Origin: Sporisorium sorghi
Lineage: Eukaryota > Basidiomycota > Ustilaginomycetes > Ustilaginales > Ustilaginaceae
Direction of reading: 5' to 3'
Assembly (NCBI GenBank): GCA_023212695.1
Contig: JALCCG010000111.1
Span: 1-64,000 of the forward strand
Length of the DNA stretch: 64,000 nucleotides
Of this stretch, positions 38,140 through 47,094 are shown piece by piece. Below the pieces are notes generated by a model that ran no database searches, had not been told where the DNA came from, and saw only the letters and a list, made by a program, of their open reading frames with translations. The translations under genes were made by a program, and so were the position numbers. Positions within the stretch are counted from its first letter, which is position 1. Each line of letters begins with the position of its first letter.

Positions 38140-41100
38140 ATGGCAGAGGAGCGCAAACCTGCCGCTCTTGCGCAGCCGCCTCCCGCCATCCAGCCATTGA
38201 TCTCCTTCTCCACCATCGACGCGCCATCGCAGCGCTTCTACGCAGTCGGCATCGCAGTCCTCGTTCAGGCTTGGAAGTATGCAAACATCCTTCGCGATCT
38301 GCTCTCCTCGACTTCCTCAACGTCACCATCTTCAATAGCATCGCAGAGCAATTTCACCGCCCCATCTCTTTCTACAGCAATCTTGCTCAACTTTGCCGTC
38401 CTCTTTGTCCTTTCTCGTCTCGGCATTCCTCTGCTCGATCCTCGCATCGCTTCAGCACAGCAGTTCCCATCCAACAGCAATGCTCAACCTCAAAAATCCG
38501 TGCTTCGACCAGCAAAGACCGTCGGTCTTACCTACGCACACTACCTCGTCCTCTTTCTAGCGCTCTCCCTGACAGATGCGACGCTCGTGGGCTCGGCATC
38601 CACCAATCCGCTCATCCTCACACTCAATGGTCTGTTGAGCCTGCTCCAGCTCGCTGCTTCTACCCTCGGGCTCAACGTCCCCTCCGCTGGCCTCTTTCCA
38701 GACGCACTCAGTCGCCAGCTTTCCATCAACGAGCGTCACGTTCGCATTCGCGACCTCATCCAACCCAAAAGCCACATCCTCGGCCAGCACACCATCCACA
38801 TCCTCCCACATAGCACCGCAAAGCTCTCGCCCTCCAGCGCCTGCTACTGTGTTGGCCCAGAAACGCCTCAGGTCACCGTACCCGTACTTTTCAGCAACGC
38901 CCACCCGGATCTGCTCCAATACTCGATCACCGACTTTGCTACCGGCCACGCCAGCTATTTCAACGTCAGTGTCGACCATCTCATCCCTTTCGGTGCGTCC
39001 AACAGCGATCGTCAAGTCGACGAGCTCAGTGCGCTCAACGCTGCCTCAAGGTCGCGCGACTCAAAGCACAGCGGCCGTCAAAACGATCTGCTCGATGACG
39101 AGGATGCCCTCGACGACCCCGCTTCTTTGCTCAAAGGTGTCTCGTATGCCGAAAGGGCTCGTATCCGCGCCGAACGCCGTGCACAGTCGCTCACCAAGCG
39201 TTCTGCCACCAGTCTCGATACCCCCAAGTCGAAGCGCATCCCATCCAGTCGTAGCAATCAGCAGCTGCTTTGGCACTTGCCCATCACGCAGCCCGGCCGC
39301 GTTCGTCTCGAGCGCGTGCTCGACAAATCTCGCAACGACGCACGCATCTCGACCGCCGAAGCCCTGGTCGTACAGTGTCCATCCACCAAGCTCATCGCTG
39401 CTGCCTCATCGGCTGCTGCTGGCTCGCCGGATCCGCTTGAGACGCAGCACAAGTGCCCGGGAGATCGCGCCGACTTTGCCGCTCAAGTCAGCGGTGTAGC
39501 TCCCCTCGAGCTCGAGTACCGTCGCATCTTCGATCCTCTGCCCTCTATCGGCGCATCTGGTCGTCACAGGGACTCTTCACGCCAGGACAACAAGCGCAAG
39601 ATCTCGCGCATCTCGCCGCCGCACCACACCTCGCCTCTCCTCTTGCCCGAAGCGGAAGCGCTCCTCTCGCCAACCGAACGATTGGCCCTCGCTCGCGAGC
39701 GCACGCGTGCCGCCTCTCGCCGCAACGATGCAGGCCACGAGGACTTTTCCTGGGCCGTCTCGGTCGACGTCGACATGCCCCTCAGTAGCATCGATCTCGA
39801 CCAGCCAGGCAACTACACCTACGCGCTCGAGAGCGTCACCGACGCCTGTGGCAACCGTGTCTCTGTCCATGCCGATCACCATGCAGCCGGCCTTTCGCTC
39901 ACCCAAAAGGCACGCAAGAAGATCAAGGGCAGCGCCGACTCGTCCACTTCCACCTATCAGCAGAGCGTCGTCGTTCATGCCCGTCGCAGCGTTGCCTTTG
40001 ATCCTAGGCAGTGTCGACCAGGCCACCCTCTCAAGCTCTTGAGGAACGCCAAGGGCATCGATCTCACCATGCAATCCAGCCCCGACGCTGAGCAGAGCGG
40101 TGACTGGAACGTCAACGTCTCTTTCCAGCCGGACAACAGCGCCGCTGGTAAAGGACTGTGGGCTCGCCCAGCTGCCAAAGCATCTGCAATGCAGCTCACC
40201 TTGCCTGCTCACAGTACTCATGTGCCTTTCACCATCGAAAAGCCGGGCACGTACCGCATCGACGACATCGCCGGACCTTTTTGTGCTGGAGAGGTCGGCT
40301 CGCCCTGGACGTGCGAGGTGGTCGACGTGCCACCTCCCACCGCCCAGATCAACTTCAGCAGCATCGAGGATCGCTGCGCCGGCCCCGTTGGCGTCAAGGC
40401 CATGTCGGTGCTCACCGGCAATCCGCCGTTCCAGCTCGAGTACGAAGTGACCAAGCAGGGTCGCCATCCCGAACGCAAGGTCCGCACCATCTTTGACCAG
40501 ACGCGCGACGAGCTCGACTTCCGCCCCGATGTCGATGGCGCCGTGACGTACAAGTTTGTCAAGCTCCACGACAGCAACTATCGCGGCATTCCGCTCGACG
40601 GACCCTCGTTCACGCAGGTCTTCCACCCGCTCTCGAGTGCCGAGTTCACCGCGCCCATCCGAGCGCACGACGACCGCGCCGTCATGCAGAGCTGCAGCGG
40701 CAAACAGGCGCAAGCCGATGTGCGATTCAGCGGCGCTGGACCGTGGGATCTCACGTATGCCGTTCGAGCCGGCGACAGCGTCGAGACCAAAGTGGTCCAG
40801 GGTATTACGCAGTCGCCACACCAGCTCAAGATCGACATTCCCAAGGCGGTCGCCGCCTCAGGCGGTCTGGTCACCGTCAGCCTGGTCAAGATCCGTGATG
40901 CACGCGGATGCGAAAAGTCGCTCGCGACTCGCGACCTCAACGTTGAAGTTCGACGCGTGCAGCCCAACGTGGGCTTCCTGCCCGTCAAAGCGGACAAGGG
41001 CCGTCATCTCGAAGTGTTGGCCGGAAAGGCAGCCCGTCTTCCCATCCGACTCAGCGGACAAGGTCCTTGGCATGTCGACTACTCGTGGCGAGCCAACGAG

Positions 41101-42651
41101 TCCGCTGAAGAGATCGACCTCAGTGCCTCGCTGCGCAATGTCGATGCAGAGCTGTTGGCCGAGCATCCCGGTCTGTACAGGATCAAGCGCATCCGCGACA
41201 ACTACTGCCCCGGTACCGTGCTGCAAGGGCAGGAGGACTTCCGCATCAGCGTACGGCCCCAGCCGCACGTGCAGTTCGCCACGGATGCTGGTGTACCTGC
41301 CCGCAACGGCAGCCTGGTTCGTGCTCCCGTCTGCCGCGGTCAGCCGGACTCGGTCGACATTGTCATGTCTGGCCAGTTCCCGCTCGACGTTGAATACGAG
41401 CACATTGCACCGTCTTGGAGCGCCAGTGCCGAGCCCGAAGCAGCGGCGGCGCCGCTCGCATCGGCCGCACACGAAGTGGCGCTGCACGGCAAACGACGCA
41501 AGACCGCCTTCACCTCGGCTCTGGGCACCACCAACCTGGAGCTGTCGACGGCGCTGCCTGGCTGGCACACGTACATCATCGACTCGGTCGGCGATGCGGT
41601 GTATGCGCCTTCGCGCCTGCAAGGCTTTTCGACCGAGTCGCCGAGACGGCTCGAGCAGATGGTGCTGCCGTTGCCTGGCGCTTCGTTTGGCGGTGCGCCG
41701 TCCAAGCACCGCCGGCCTTCGCTGTGCGTGGGCGACGGACTGGATCGACTGAGCAGCCTGCCGACGCTGAAGCTGCAGGGACAGGCGCCGTTCACGGTAA
41801 CGTTCGAGGTGGTGTCCACGTCGAATGTGCCAGCGTACAGGTTCACACGAAGCGGCATCAAGACGCACGAATACAAGCTCGAGCTGAGCACGGACGAATT
41901 TGCGTTCAGCAGCAAAGGTGTGTGGTCCATCCGCGTGGTGCAGGTGACGGATGCGAACCAGTGCCAGTCTGCGCCCGTGCAAGAAAGCAAGCGTGGTGGT
42001 CTGGACGACAAGGCGATGACGATCGAAGTGGCCGAGACGGCGGATATCGCCAGCGTGTCTACGCGCGAAGACTATTGCGTCGGCGAGAGGGTGGAATTTG
42101 CGTTGCAGGGCAGTCCGCCGTGGACCGTGTCGTACGAGTTCAACGGCAAATCTGCACAGGCTGCCGTGACGACGCCCGAATTCTCTCGCGTCGCAGAGAA
42201 GCCCGGCGTGCTGACGATCAAGAGCGTGGCGCACCAGCAGAACCAGTGCCGGCGCGATCTCGACGCGCGCACCTCGCAAGACATGGTCAAGACGATCCAC
42301 GACCTGCCGACGGTGCGCATCTCAGAGGGGAACCATTTCGTCGAAGACCTGCGCGAGGGCAACCAGGCTGAGATCATCTTCACTTTCAAAGGCGTGCCGC
42401 CGTTCGCATTTACGTACCAGCGCAGCGAGCCGGTGGACACGCATGCGCGGCCCAAGGTGCTCGAGACCAACACGGTGAGCGGCATCCTGGAGGAGAGGTA
42501 CAGCATCTGGGCCGCGGTCGAGGGCACGTGGAGCGTTACTTGGCTGCAGGATCGGTGGTGCCAGGTGTCGCTGGATTACCAGAGTGGCGCGGCGACGCCG
42601 TTGGGCAAGTCGAGGTTGGCGATCATGAACCAGGCGCATGGAGAGAGTTGA
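38140..42651 (+). CDS. POM152: nuclear pore membrane protein POM152
   Basis: Pom152 is a transmembrane nucleoporin that forms the lumenal ring of the fungal nuclear pore complex. The 1,503-aa protein has a short cytosolic N-terminus, then hydrophobic segments at about 33-52, 79-99, 130-150 and 157-176. The very long lumenal C-terminal part consists of repeated Ig-like beta-sandwich units. Recurring motifs such as PPFQLEYE, GPWDLTYA, GPWHVDYSW, FPLDVEYEH, APFTVTFE, SPPWTVSYE and VPPFAFTYQ mark at least seven repeats. Yeast Pom152 is about 1,337 residues, so this one is longer, partly through a basic linker (about 300-360) and an insertion around residues 480-540. Single exon. Confidence 0.93.
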   Translation: MAEERKPAALAQPPPAIQPLISFSTIDAPSQRFYAVGIAVLVQAWKYANILRDLLSSTSSTSPSSIASQSNFTAPSLSTAILLNFAVLFVLSRLGIPLLDPRIASAQQFPSNSNAQPQKSVLRPAKTVGLTYAHYLVLFLALSLTDATLVGSASTNPLILTLNGLLSLLQLAASTLGLNVPSAGLFPDALSRQLSINERHVRIRDLIQPKSHILGQHTIHILPHSTAKLSPSSACYCVGPETPQVTVPVLFSNAHPDLLQYSITDFATGHASYFNVSVDHLIPFGASNSDRQVDELSALNAASRSRDSKHSGRQNDLLDDEDALDDPASLLKGVSYAERARIRAERRAQSLTKRSATSLDTPKSKRIPSSRSNQQLLWHLPITQPGRVRLERVLDKSRNDARISTAEALVVQCPSTKLIAAASSAAAGSPDPLETQHKCPGDRADFAAQVSGVAPLELEYRRIFDPLPSIGASGRHRDSSRQDNKRKISRISPPHHTSPLLLPEAEALLSPTERLALARERTRAASRRNDAGHEDFSWAVSVDVDMPLSSIDLDQPGNYTYALESVTDACGNRVSVHADHHAAGLSLTQKARKKIKGSADSSTSTYQQSVVVHARRSVAFDPRQCRPGHPLKLLRNAKGIDLTMQSSPDAEQSGDWNVNVSFQPDNSAAGKGLWARPAAKASAMQLTLPAHSTHVPFTIEKPGTYRIDDIAGPFCAGEVGSPWTCEVVDVPPPTAQINFSSIEDRCAGPVGVKAMSVLTGNPPFQLEYEVTKQGRHPERKVRTIFDQTRDELDFRPDVDGAVTYKFVKLHDSNYRGIPLDGPSFTQVFHPLSSAEFTAPIRAHDDRAVMQSCSGKQAQADVRFSGAGPWDLTYAVRAGDSVETKVVQGITQSPHQLKIDIPKAVAASGGLVTVSLVKIRDARGCEKSLATRDLNVEVRRVQPNVGFLPVKADKGRHLEVLAGKAARLPIRLSGQGPWHVDYSWRANESAEEIDLSASLRNVDAELLAEHPGLYRIKRIRDNYCPGTVLQGQEDFRISVRPQPHVQFATDAGVPARNGSLVRAPVCRGQPDSVDIVMSGQFPLDVEYEHIAPSWSASAEPEAAAAPLASAAHEVALHGKRRKTAFTSALGTTNLELSTALPGWHTYIIDSVGDAVYAPSRLQGFSTESPRRLEQMVLPLPGASFGGAPSKHRRPSLCVGDGLDRLSSLPTLKLQGQAPFTVTFEVVSTSNVPAYRFTRSGIKTHEYKLELSTDEFAFSSKGVWSIRVVQVTDANQCQSAPVQESKRGGLDDKAMTIEVAETADIASVSTREDYCVGERVEFALQGSPPWTVSYEFNGKSAQAAVTTPEFSRVAEKPGVLTIKSVAHQQNQCRRDLDARTSQDMVKTIHDLPTVRISEGNHFVEDLREGNQAEIIFTFKGVPPFAFTYQRSEPVDTHARPKVLETNTVSGILEERYSIWAAVEGTWSVTWLQDRWCQVSLDYQSGAATPLGKSRLAIMNQAHGES

Positions 42652-43008
42652 GGCGTGGTGGTCGCGATTCTGTCTTGCAAACAAATGTATCCTACACGAA
42701 GTTTCCTCAAATGAAGTTGCACAAATCATGACATTCGTAGCAAACCGACTCTAAGACTCAGGATGAGCGTATGTGATAGCATCAGTGGGCGCTGTCCAGT
42801 GCGAGGCCCAAGCCGGACGAAGCCTGGATGAGGAGCACGAGGCCTTTCCGTTGTTGGACAGCTCCTCCGTGGAGGTTTGCTCGAAAACTGGATCCGACTT
42901 CCGAAATTCCCTTCCACACTTTCCTCAGCTTTTCTCACACTCTCACTCTCTGACCTCTCTACTTCCGTTCATCCACCATCCGAGTCGATCATCTTGGCGA
43001 TCACAACC
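42652..43008. promoter_or_regulatory. region between POM152 and PRP3
   Basis: A 357-base gap between two genes on the same strand, holding the POM152 3' end and the PRP3 promoter. The 100 bases before the PRP3 start are pyrimidine-rich. No gene was recognised. Confidence 0.5.
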
Positions 43009-45120
43009 ATGCCACCCAAACGTCCGATACGCAACGTATTCGGCAACGACGACGACGACCCATCTGCGAGCGATGAGACGCAAAACGGCACGCCGCCTAA
43101 AAAGTTCCGTCCCGATTCAAGGTCCACCATCCACCGCGTCGGCGTTGCACCTCCCGCCGCCGCCACTGCCGCACAGCATGCACCAGCGGCACCGCAGAAT
43201 GGGGGAGCGGAAGGAGGAGGAGCGGATACGAGCATCCAGGCGCAGGTAGCGGCGGCCAAGGCGAGGGCTCAGGCATTGATGAGTGCGCTCCAGAGCAAAG
43301 GGTCTGCTGCGACGGGAGGTGCACCGGTTTCTGGAGCGAGTTTGGCGGCGTCGAGGTTCGCGCCTGTCGGAAATGGCGCTGCGGGCAATGGTAGGTCGAC
43401 AGCGTCGGCAGTGCCACCATCAGCATCGGCGGCGGGCGCTCCGAGCAGTGCCGCGGCAAGACCAAGTGCAGCACCGGGCAGCAATAGCAACAGCAGCATC
43501 CAGGCGCAACTCGAAGCGGCTCGTGCCAGAGTGCAGGCTCAGATGGCTGCTCTGAACAACAAGAACAAGATGCCCTCTGCAGCTAGCACTGCATCGTGCG
43601 CAGCACCGCAACCGAGTGGCAGCTCAATCCATGCTGCTGCTCCAACAGCGTCTTCCTCAACATCATCAGCAACATCGATACCATCAACATCATCATCAAA
43701 AGCACCAACAGGCATCCACCCCCTACTCCTCTCCAACGACCTATCGTACAAACCCAAACCCGCCGAGGCGAACCTCAAAACCCCCTCAACCGGCGTATCA
43801 TCGACCTACATCAAAGGCCGCAACAACGCCTCTGCCCCCGAATCGAACCCCTACCTGCAAGCGAGCCGAGAGTTGGCCGCAGAAACATCGTCTTCCGAAG
43901 GCCCCAAGCAGAGGTCGATGCACAAGGGCTTTCAATTCCACAAACCGGGGCGACACGTGCGCGAAGCCGAGGAGCTGCGCCGCGAGCAGCAGATGGAGGA
44001 GCTCAAGCGGCGCATCGAGGAGAGTGCGCGCAAAGCGGGTCTACAGGACGAACTGGGCGCGGGGGATGAGAAGCGGCTGCTGCGGTCAGAGCCGCCGGCG
44101 GTGGAGTGGTGGGATGTCAACCTGCTCGCGCGCGAGACGTACGACGATGTGCCCGAGTCGAGTGGCGTAGAGGACATGCTCAGTCTCGCTCAGGAGGGGA
44201 AGCCGGCGATACTGCTGTACGGCGCAGACAGCCCGATCGACCGGTACATCCAGCACCCCATTCCGATCCCTGCACCCTCGGACAACTTATCCGTCAAACC
44301 GCGCGGCCTGATGCTCACCAAGCGCGAGCAGCGCAAGCTGCGCCGTCAGCGGCGTGCGGCCGAGCAGCAGGACAAGCGCGACCGCATCAAGATGGGCCTT
44401 CTACCCCCGGAACCGCCCAAAGTCAAACTCTCGAACCTCATGCGTGTACTTACGTCCGAAGCCGTCTCGGACCCGACCAAGATCGAAGCGCGCGTTCGTC
44501 GCGAGATCGCCGCGCGCAAAGAGGCGCACGAGCGCAGCAATGCCGAGCACAAGCTCACCCCGGAGCAGCGACGCGAGAAGCGCGAGCGCAAAAAGCAGGC
44601 GGACGAGCAGAAGGGTTTGTACGCACAGGTGTATCGCGTACAGCACCTCGTGAGCCCGCGTCACAAGTTCAAAGTACAGCGCAATGCGCTGGATCACGGC
44701 TTGACGGGCGTGGTGATTTTCCACCCGAGCATGGCGTTAGTTGTGGTCGAGGGCAGCGCAAAGGCGTTGAAGGCGTACAAGCGGCTCATGACGGTGCGCA
44801 TTGATTGGACCGATCCAGGCGCTCCCAATGCCGCTTCTGACGACGAGAAAGAGGAGGACAAGCCCGAAGCCAGCGCGAACAGTACACCGCTGGTGGGATT
44901 TAGGAACCTCACGACAAGCACGGACAACGTCGACTGGGCGAAGAACACCTGCCAGCTCATCTTTGAGGGTCCGATTCGGGAGAGGTACTGGGCAGAGCGT
45001 GGGTTCAGAGCCAGAGCGGCGCCCACGGACCAGGCGGCACGCGAGGCGCTGGGCGAACAGATGCAGGGGTATTGGGATGTTGCCAAGCGTGTGGACCAGA
45101 GTCAGGCTGATGCGTTCTGA
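43009..45120 (+). CDS. PRP3: U4/U6 small nuclear ribonucleoprotein PRP3
   Basis: Prp3 binds the U4/U6 snRNA duplex and U6 3' end within the tri-snRNP and is released during spliceosome activation. The 703-aa product from the ATG at 43009 begins MPPKRPIRNVFG. An Ala/Ser/Gln-rich half with repeated QAQVAAAKARAQALMSAL-type helices precedes the conserved Prp3 domain (LTKREQRKLRRQRRAAEQQDKRDRIKMGL, PPKVKLSNLMRVL). The C-terminal ferredoxin-like DUF1115 domain has the RNA-contacting region HPSMALVVVEGSAKALKAYKRLM and ends with NTCQLIFEGPIRERYW. The longer frame from 42877 adds a leader translation that is not family-like. Confidence 0.95.
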   Translation: MPPKRPIRNVFGNDDDDPSASDETQNGTPPKKFRPDSRSTIHRVGVAPPAAATAAQHAPAAPQNGGAEGGGADTSIQAQVAAAKARAQALMSALQSKGSAATGGAPVSGASLAASRFAPVGNGAAGNGRSTASAVPPSASAAGAPSSAAARPSAAPGSNSNSSIQAQLEAARARVQAQMAALNNKNKMPSAASTASCAAPQPSGSSIHAAAPTASSSTSSATSIPSTSSSKAPTGIHPLLLSNDLSYKPKPAEANLKTPSTGVSSTYIKGRNNASAPESNPYLQASRELAAETSSSEGPKQRSMHKGFQFHKPGRHVREAEELRREQQMEELKRRIEESARKAGLQDELGAGDEKRLLRSEPPAVEWWDVNLLARETYDDVPESSGVEDMLSLAQEGKPAILLYGADSPIDRYIQHPIPIPAPSDNLSVKPRGLMLTKREQRKLRRQRRAAEQQDKRDRIKMGLLPPEPPKVKLSNLMRVLTSEAVSDPTKIEARVRREIAARKEAHERSNAEHKLTPEQRREKRERKKQADEQKGLYAQVYRVQHLVSPRHKFKVQRNALDHGLTGVVIFHPSMALVVVEGSAKALKAYKRLMTVRIDWTDPGAPNAASDDEKEEDKPEASANSTPLVGFRNLTTSTDNVDWAKNTCQLIFEGPIRERYWAERGFRARAAPTDQAAREALGEQMQGYWDVAKRVDQSQADAF

Positions 45121-45234
45121 CGGGGAAAAAAGCTCAGATGGGAGCGAAAGAAGAAGAGAGGCGGAAATTGTGATGCTGAAACAAAGCACAATATCGTCCA
45201 AGCTGTGATTTTGGGTGTGTGTCTGCGAGGGAAG

Positions 45235-45236
<2 letters not shown>

Positions 45237-45274
<38 letters not shown>
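45237..45274. repeat. (TG)19 microsatellite
   Basis: An uninterrupted run of TG dinucleotides in the convergent gap between PRP3 and FAD synthase. It lies about 45 bases beyond the 3' end of the FAD synthase coding sequence and may fall inside a 3' UTR. Confidence 0.95.
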
Positions 45275-45276
<2 letters not shown>

Positions 45277-45317
45277 GCGATTGTGTATGAGTGCGTCTAC
45301 AGCGGTAAAGTGTGTTT

Positions 45318-46427
45318 CTATCGTGTCGATGCTGCTGCTGTTGGCGGCGCATCTGAGGGCGAAGCATTCTCGACCCGCCCCGCACGCTCCAACTTGCCAT
45401 CTTGCAACATGTACGCCGGTCTCCACCTGCCCTTTGCCGTTCCATCGCCCACGAGCACCTCCGCCTCTCCAGCTGCCTCGGCACCGTCGTCGCCGCCGTC
45501 GCTCACGCGCAACTCCGGGTTCGGCAGCGTATTATACGTCGACCCAAGCGACGTATACCCCTGATCATACAGCAGACAGTACGGCACGCCCTGCTCGCCG
45601 CCCCCCGCAGTCCCGCACTTTTCCGCCAGCTGACTCCTCGGCATCCCAAGCGCCTCCTCCGTCGAGGCGAGGTGCGGACAGCGCAAGAACTCCCACACGT
45701 CGGCGTACGTCCAATCGAGAATCGGGTGGATACGCTCCACACGCGGCCAGTCTTTATCCGTCCACGAGCGCGCGGCGAGCTGCGGGCCGTGCGGGTCGTC
45801 TCTGCGCGTGCCGACGAAGATAGCGCGCACATTGCGCGGTCGCACCTGCTCGTTGGCCGGAGTGTCGTCGTCCGAGGGCAGACCGACCTGCTCCCGCCCC
45901 CCGCCGTCGAGATACGTCCGAATCCCCCGCTTCATCCCGCCCGCCACACTGATCACTTGCAAGTTGTACCCATGCACGGCCGAAACGCAGTACTCGATGA
46001 ACCGCTCCACCGTCGGAAACGGCGACGGACACGTGATGTACAGCGACGGTATCGACGGTATCTCCCCATCCCCCACTCCCGCAGATTCCATCAACCCCTT
46101 TTTAGCGAGCCGCCTCAGGACAGCCGACAAGATGTGCACGAGCACAGTGCAGTCCTTGCCGCCGTTGAAGCTGAGCGCACAGTGCTGCCGCCCGACATCC
46201 TGGATCACCTCTTCGCACAGCTCCACTGCGGTTTGCACTTTGCGCGATAGCTGCGGATAGCGTTGCGCTGCCAAGGGGTCTTCGAAGAGGGTGTACACTG
46301 CGTCGATGGATGCTAGCCATTCCGGCGGAGGTGGTGGTTGTTGATGCCGAGATGAGGATGAGGATGATGAGGATGATGATGATGCAGCTGCGTCCGAGAA
46401 CGTTGGATGTGCGCCATTGGACGTCAT
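45318..46427 (-). CDS. FAD1: FAD synthase (FMN adenylyltransferase)
   Basis: The enzyme adenylates FMN with ATP to make FAD in the cytosol. The 369-aa product belongs to the PAPS-reductase-like, N-type ATP pyrophosphatase family used by fungi. It shows the SFNGGKD loop (86-92), the pyrophosphate-binding site, then GTRRDDPHG, and the FAD synthase signature RIHPILDWTYADVWEFLR at about 233-250. The C-terminal RPAYMLQDGKLERAGR is typical of this family. The first 40 residues include a 12-Ser run and Pro tract that look disordered. An Arg/Gly/Glu insertion around the GGGREQVGLPSDDDTP segment lengthens the core compared with the 306-aa yeast enzyme. Confidence 0.95.
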   Translation of the reverse strand: MTSNGAHPTFSDAAASSSSSSSSSSSRHQQPPPPPEWLASIDAVYTLFEDPLAAQRYPQLSRKVQTAVELCEEVIQDVGRQHCALSFNGGKDCTVLVHILSAVLRRLAKKGLMESAGVGDGEIPSIPSLYITCPSPFPTVERFIEYCVSAVHGYNLQVISVAGGMKRGIRTYLDGGGREQVGLPSDDDTPANEQVRPRNVRAIFVGTRRDDPHGPQLAARSWTDKDWPRVERIHPILDWTYADVWEFLRCPHLASTEEALGMPRSQLAEKCGTAGGGEQGVPYCLLYDQGYTSLGSTYNTLPNPELRVSDGGDDGAEAAGEAEVLVGDGTAKGRWRPAYMLQDGKLERAGRVENASPSDAPPTAAASTR

Positions 46428-47094
46428 GCTGTCCCTTTGAGCCGCCGATGCTAAGCTGTGCAGTGCGATACGGCCGTTCCGAAGTGAGACGCGATAGAAG
46501 GGTGATGGTGGAGTGAGCGTTGGTTAGAAGGCGCAACAAGAAGACGCGCTCTTTGTTTGCTCTTCGTCGAGATGGTCCACGCGCTGCTGCAAACTACATA
46601 ATCAGAAGCGGACAGAAACCGATTTTCACCTTTTCCCGCGGTCGATTCACAAAGACGCGAAGAAGAAGCTCAGTTGGCGGAAAAGGCCGCTCTGCTGCTG
46701 CCGTCGCCCTCAGGTGGAGCTGCTTCTGCTGCTGCTTGACAGGGAAACCGCGAGGTTCGGCAAAGCCGACCGTTGCTCTTGACTCAGGGTCCAATTCGAG
46801 AGAAGCAGGAAAGCTCCTCCTCCCCATCTTCTTCTCACATTTGTCTCGTTGACAACAACACACATGATTCAGCAAGGCACTGCAGCACTATTGGAACAGC
46901 CGCCGAGCCATAAGCAGCTTTACGTAGCGTGACCGAGCCTGGCTCTCTCTGCTGCGGTGCCAAGGCCCTGACTGCTCAAGGTTCAACAGTCAGCTGGTCT
47001 GATCTCGCTCCCCAACCCGCTGCGTCGACCTGTCGGGTCACATCCGGTCTATATACTCAGCTTATCCACAGCCGCTCCTCTACTTCCTGCGACA
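46428..47094. promoter_or_regulatory. divergent promoter between FAD synthase and the coilin-like gene
   Basis: This 667-base region has a TATATA box in GTCTATATACTC at about 47048-47059, 40 bases before the coilin-like start. Frames at 46520-46875 resemble no family. Confidence 0.5.

Noticed and set aside
40858..42300. 480-codon open frame on the minus strand
   Set aside because: Antisense to POM152, with Arg/His-rich composition and no family features.
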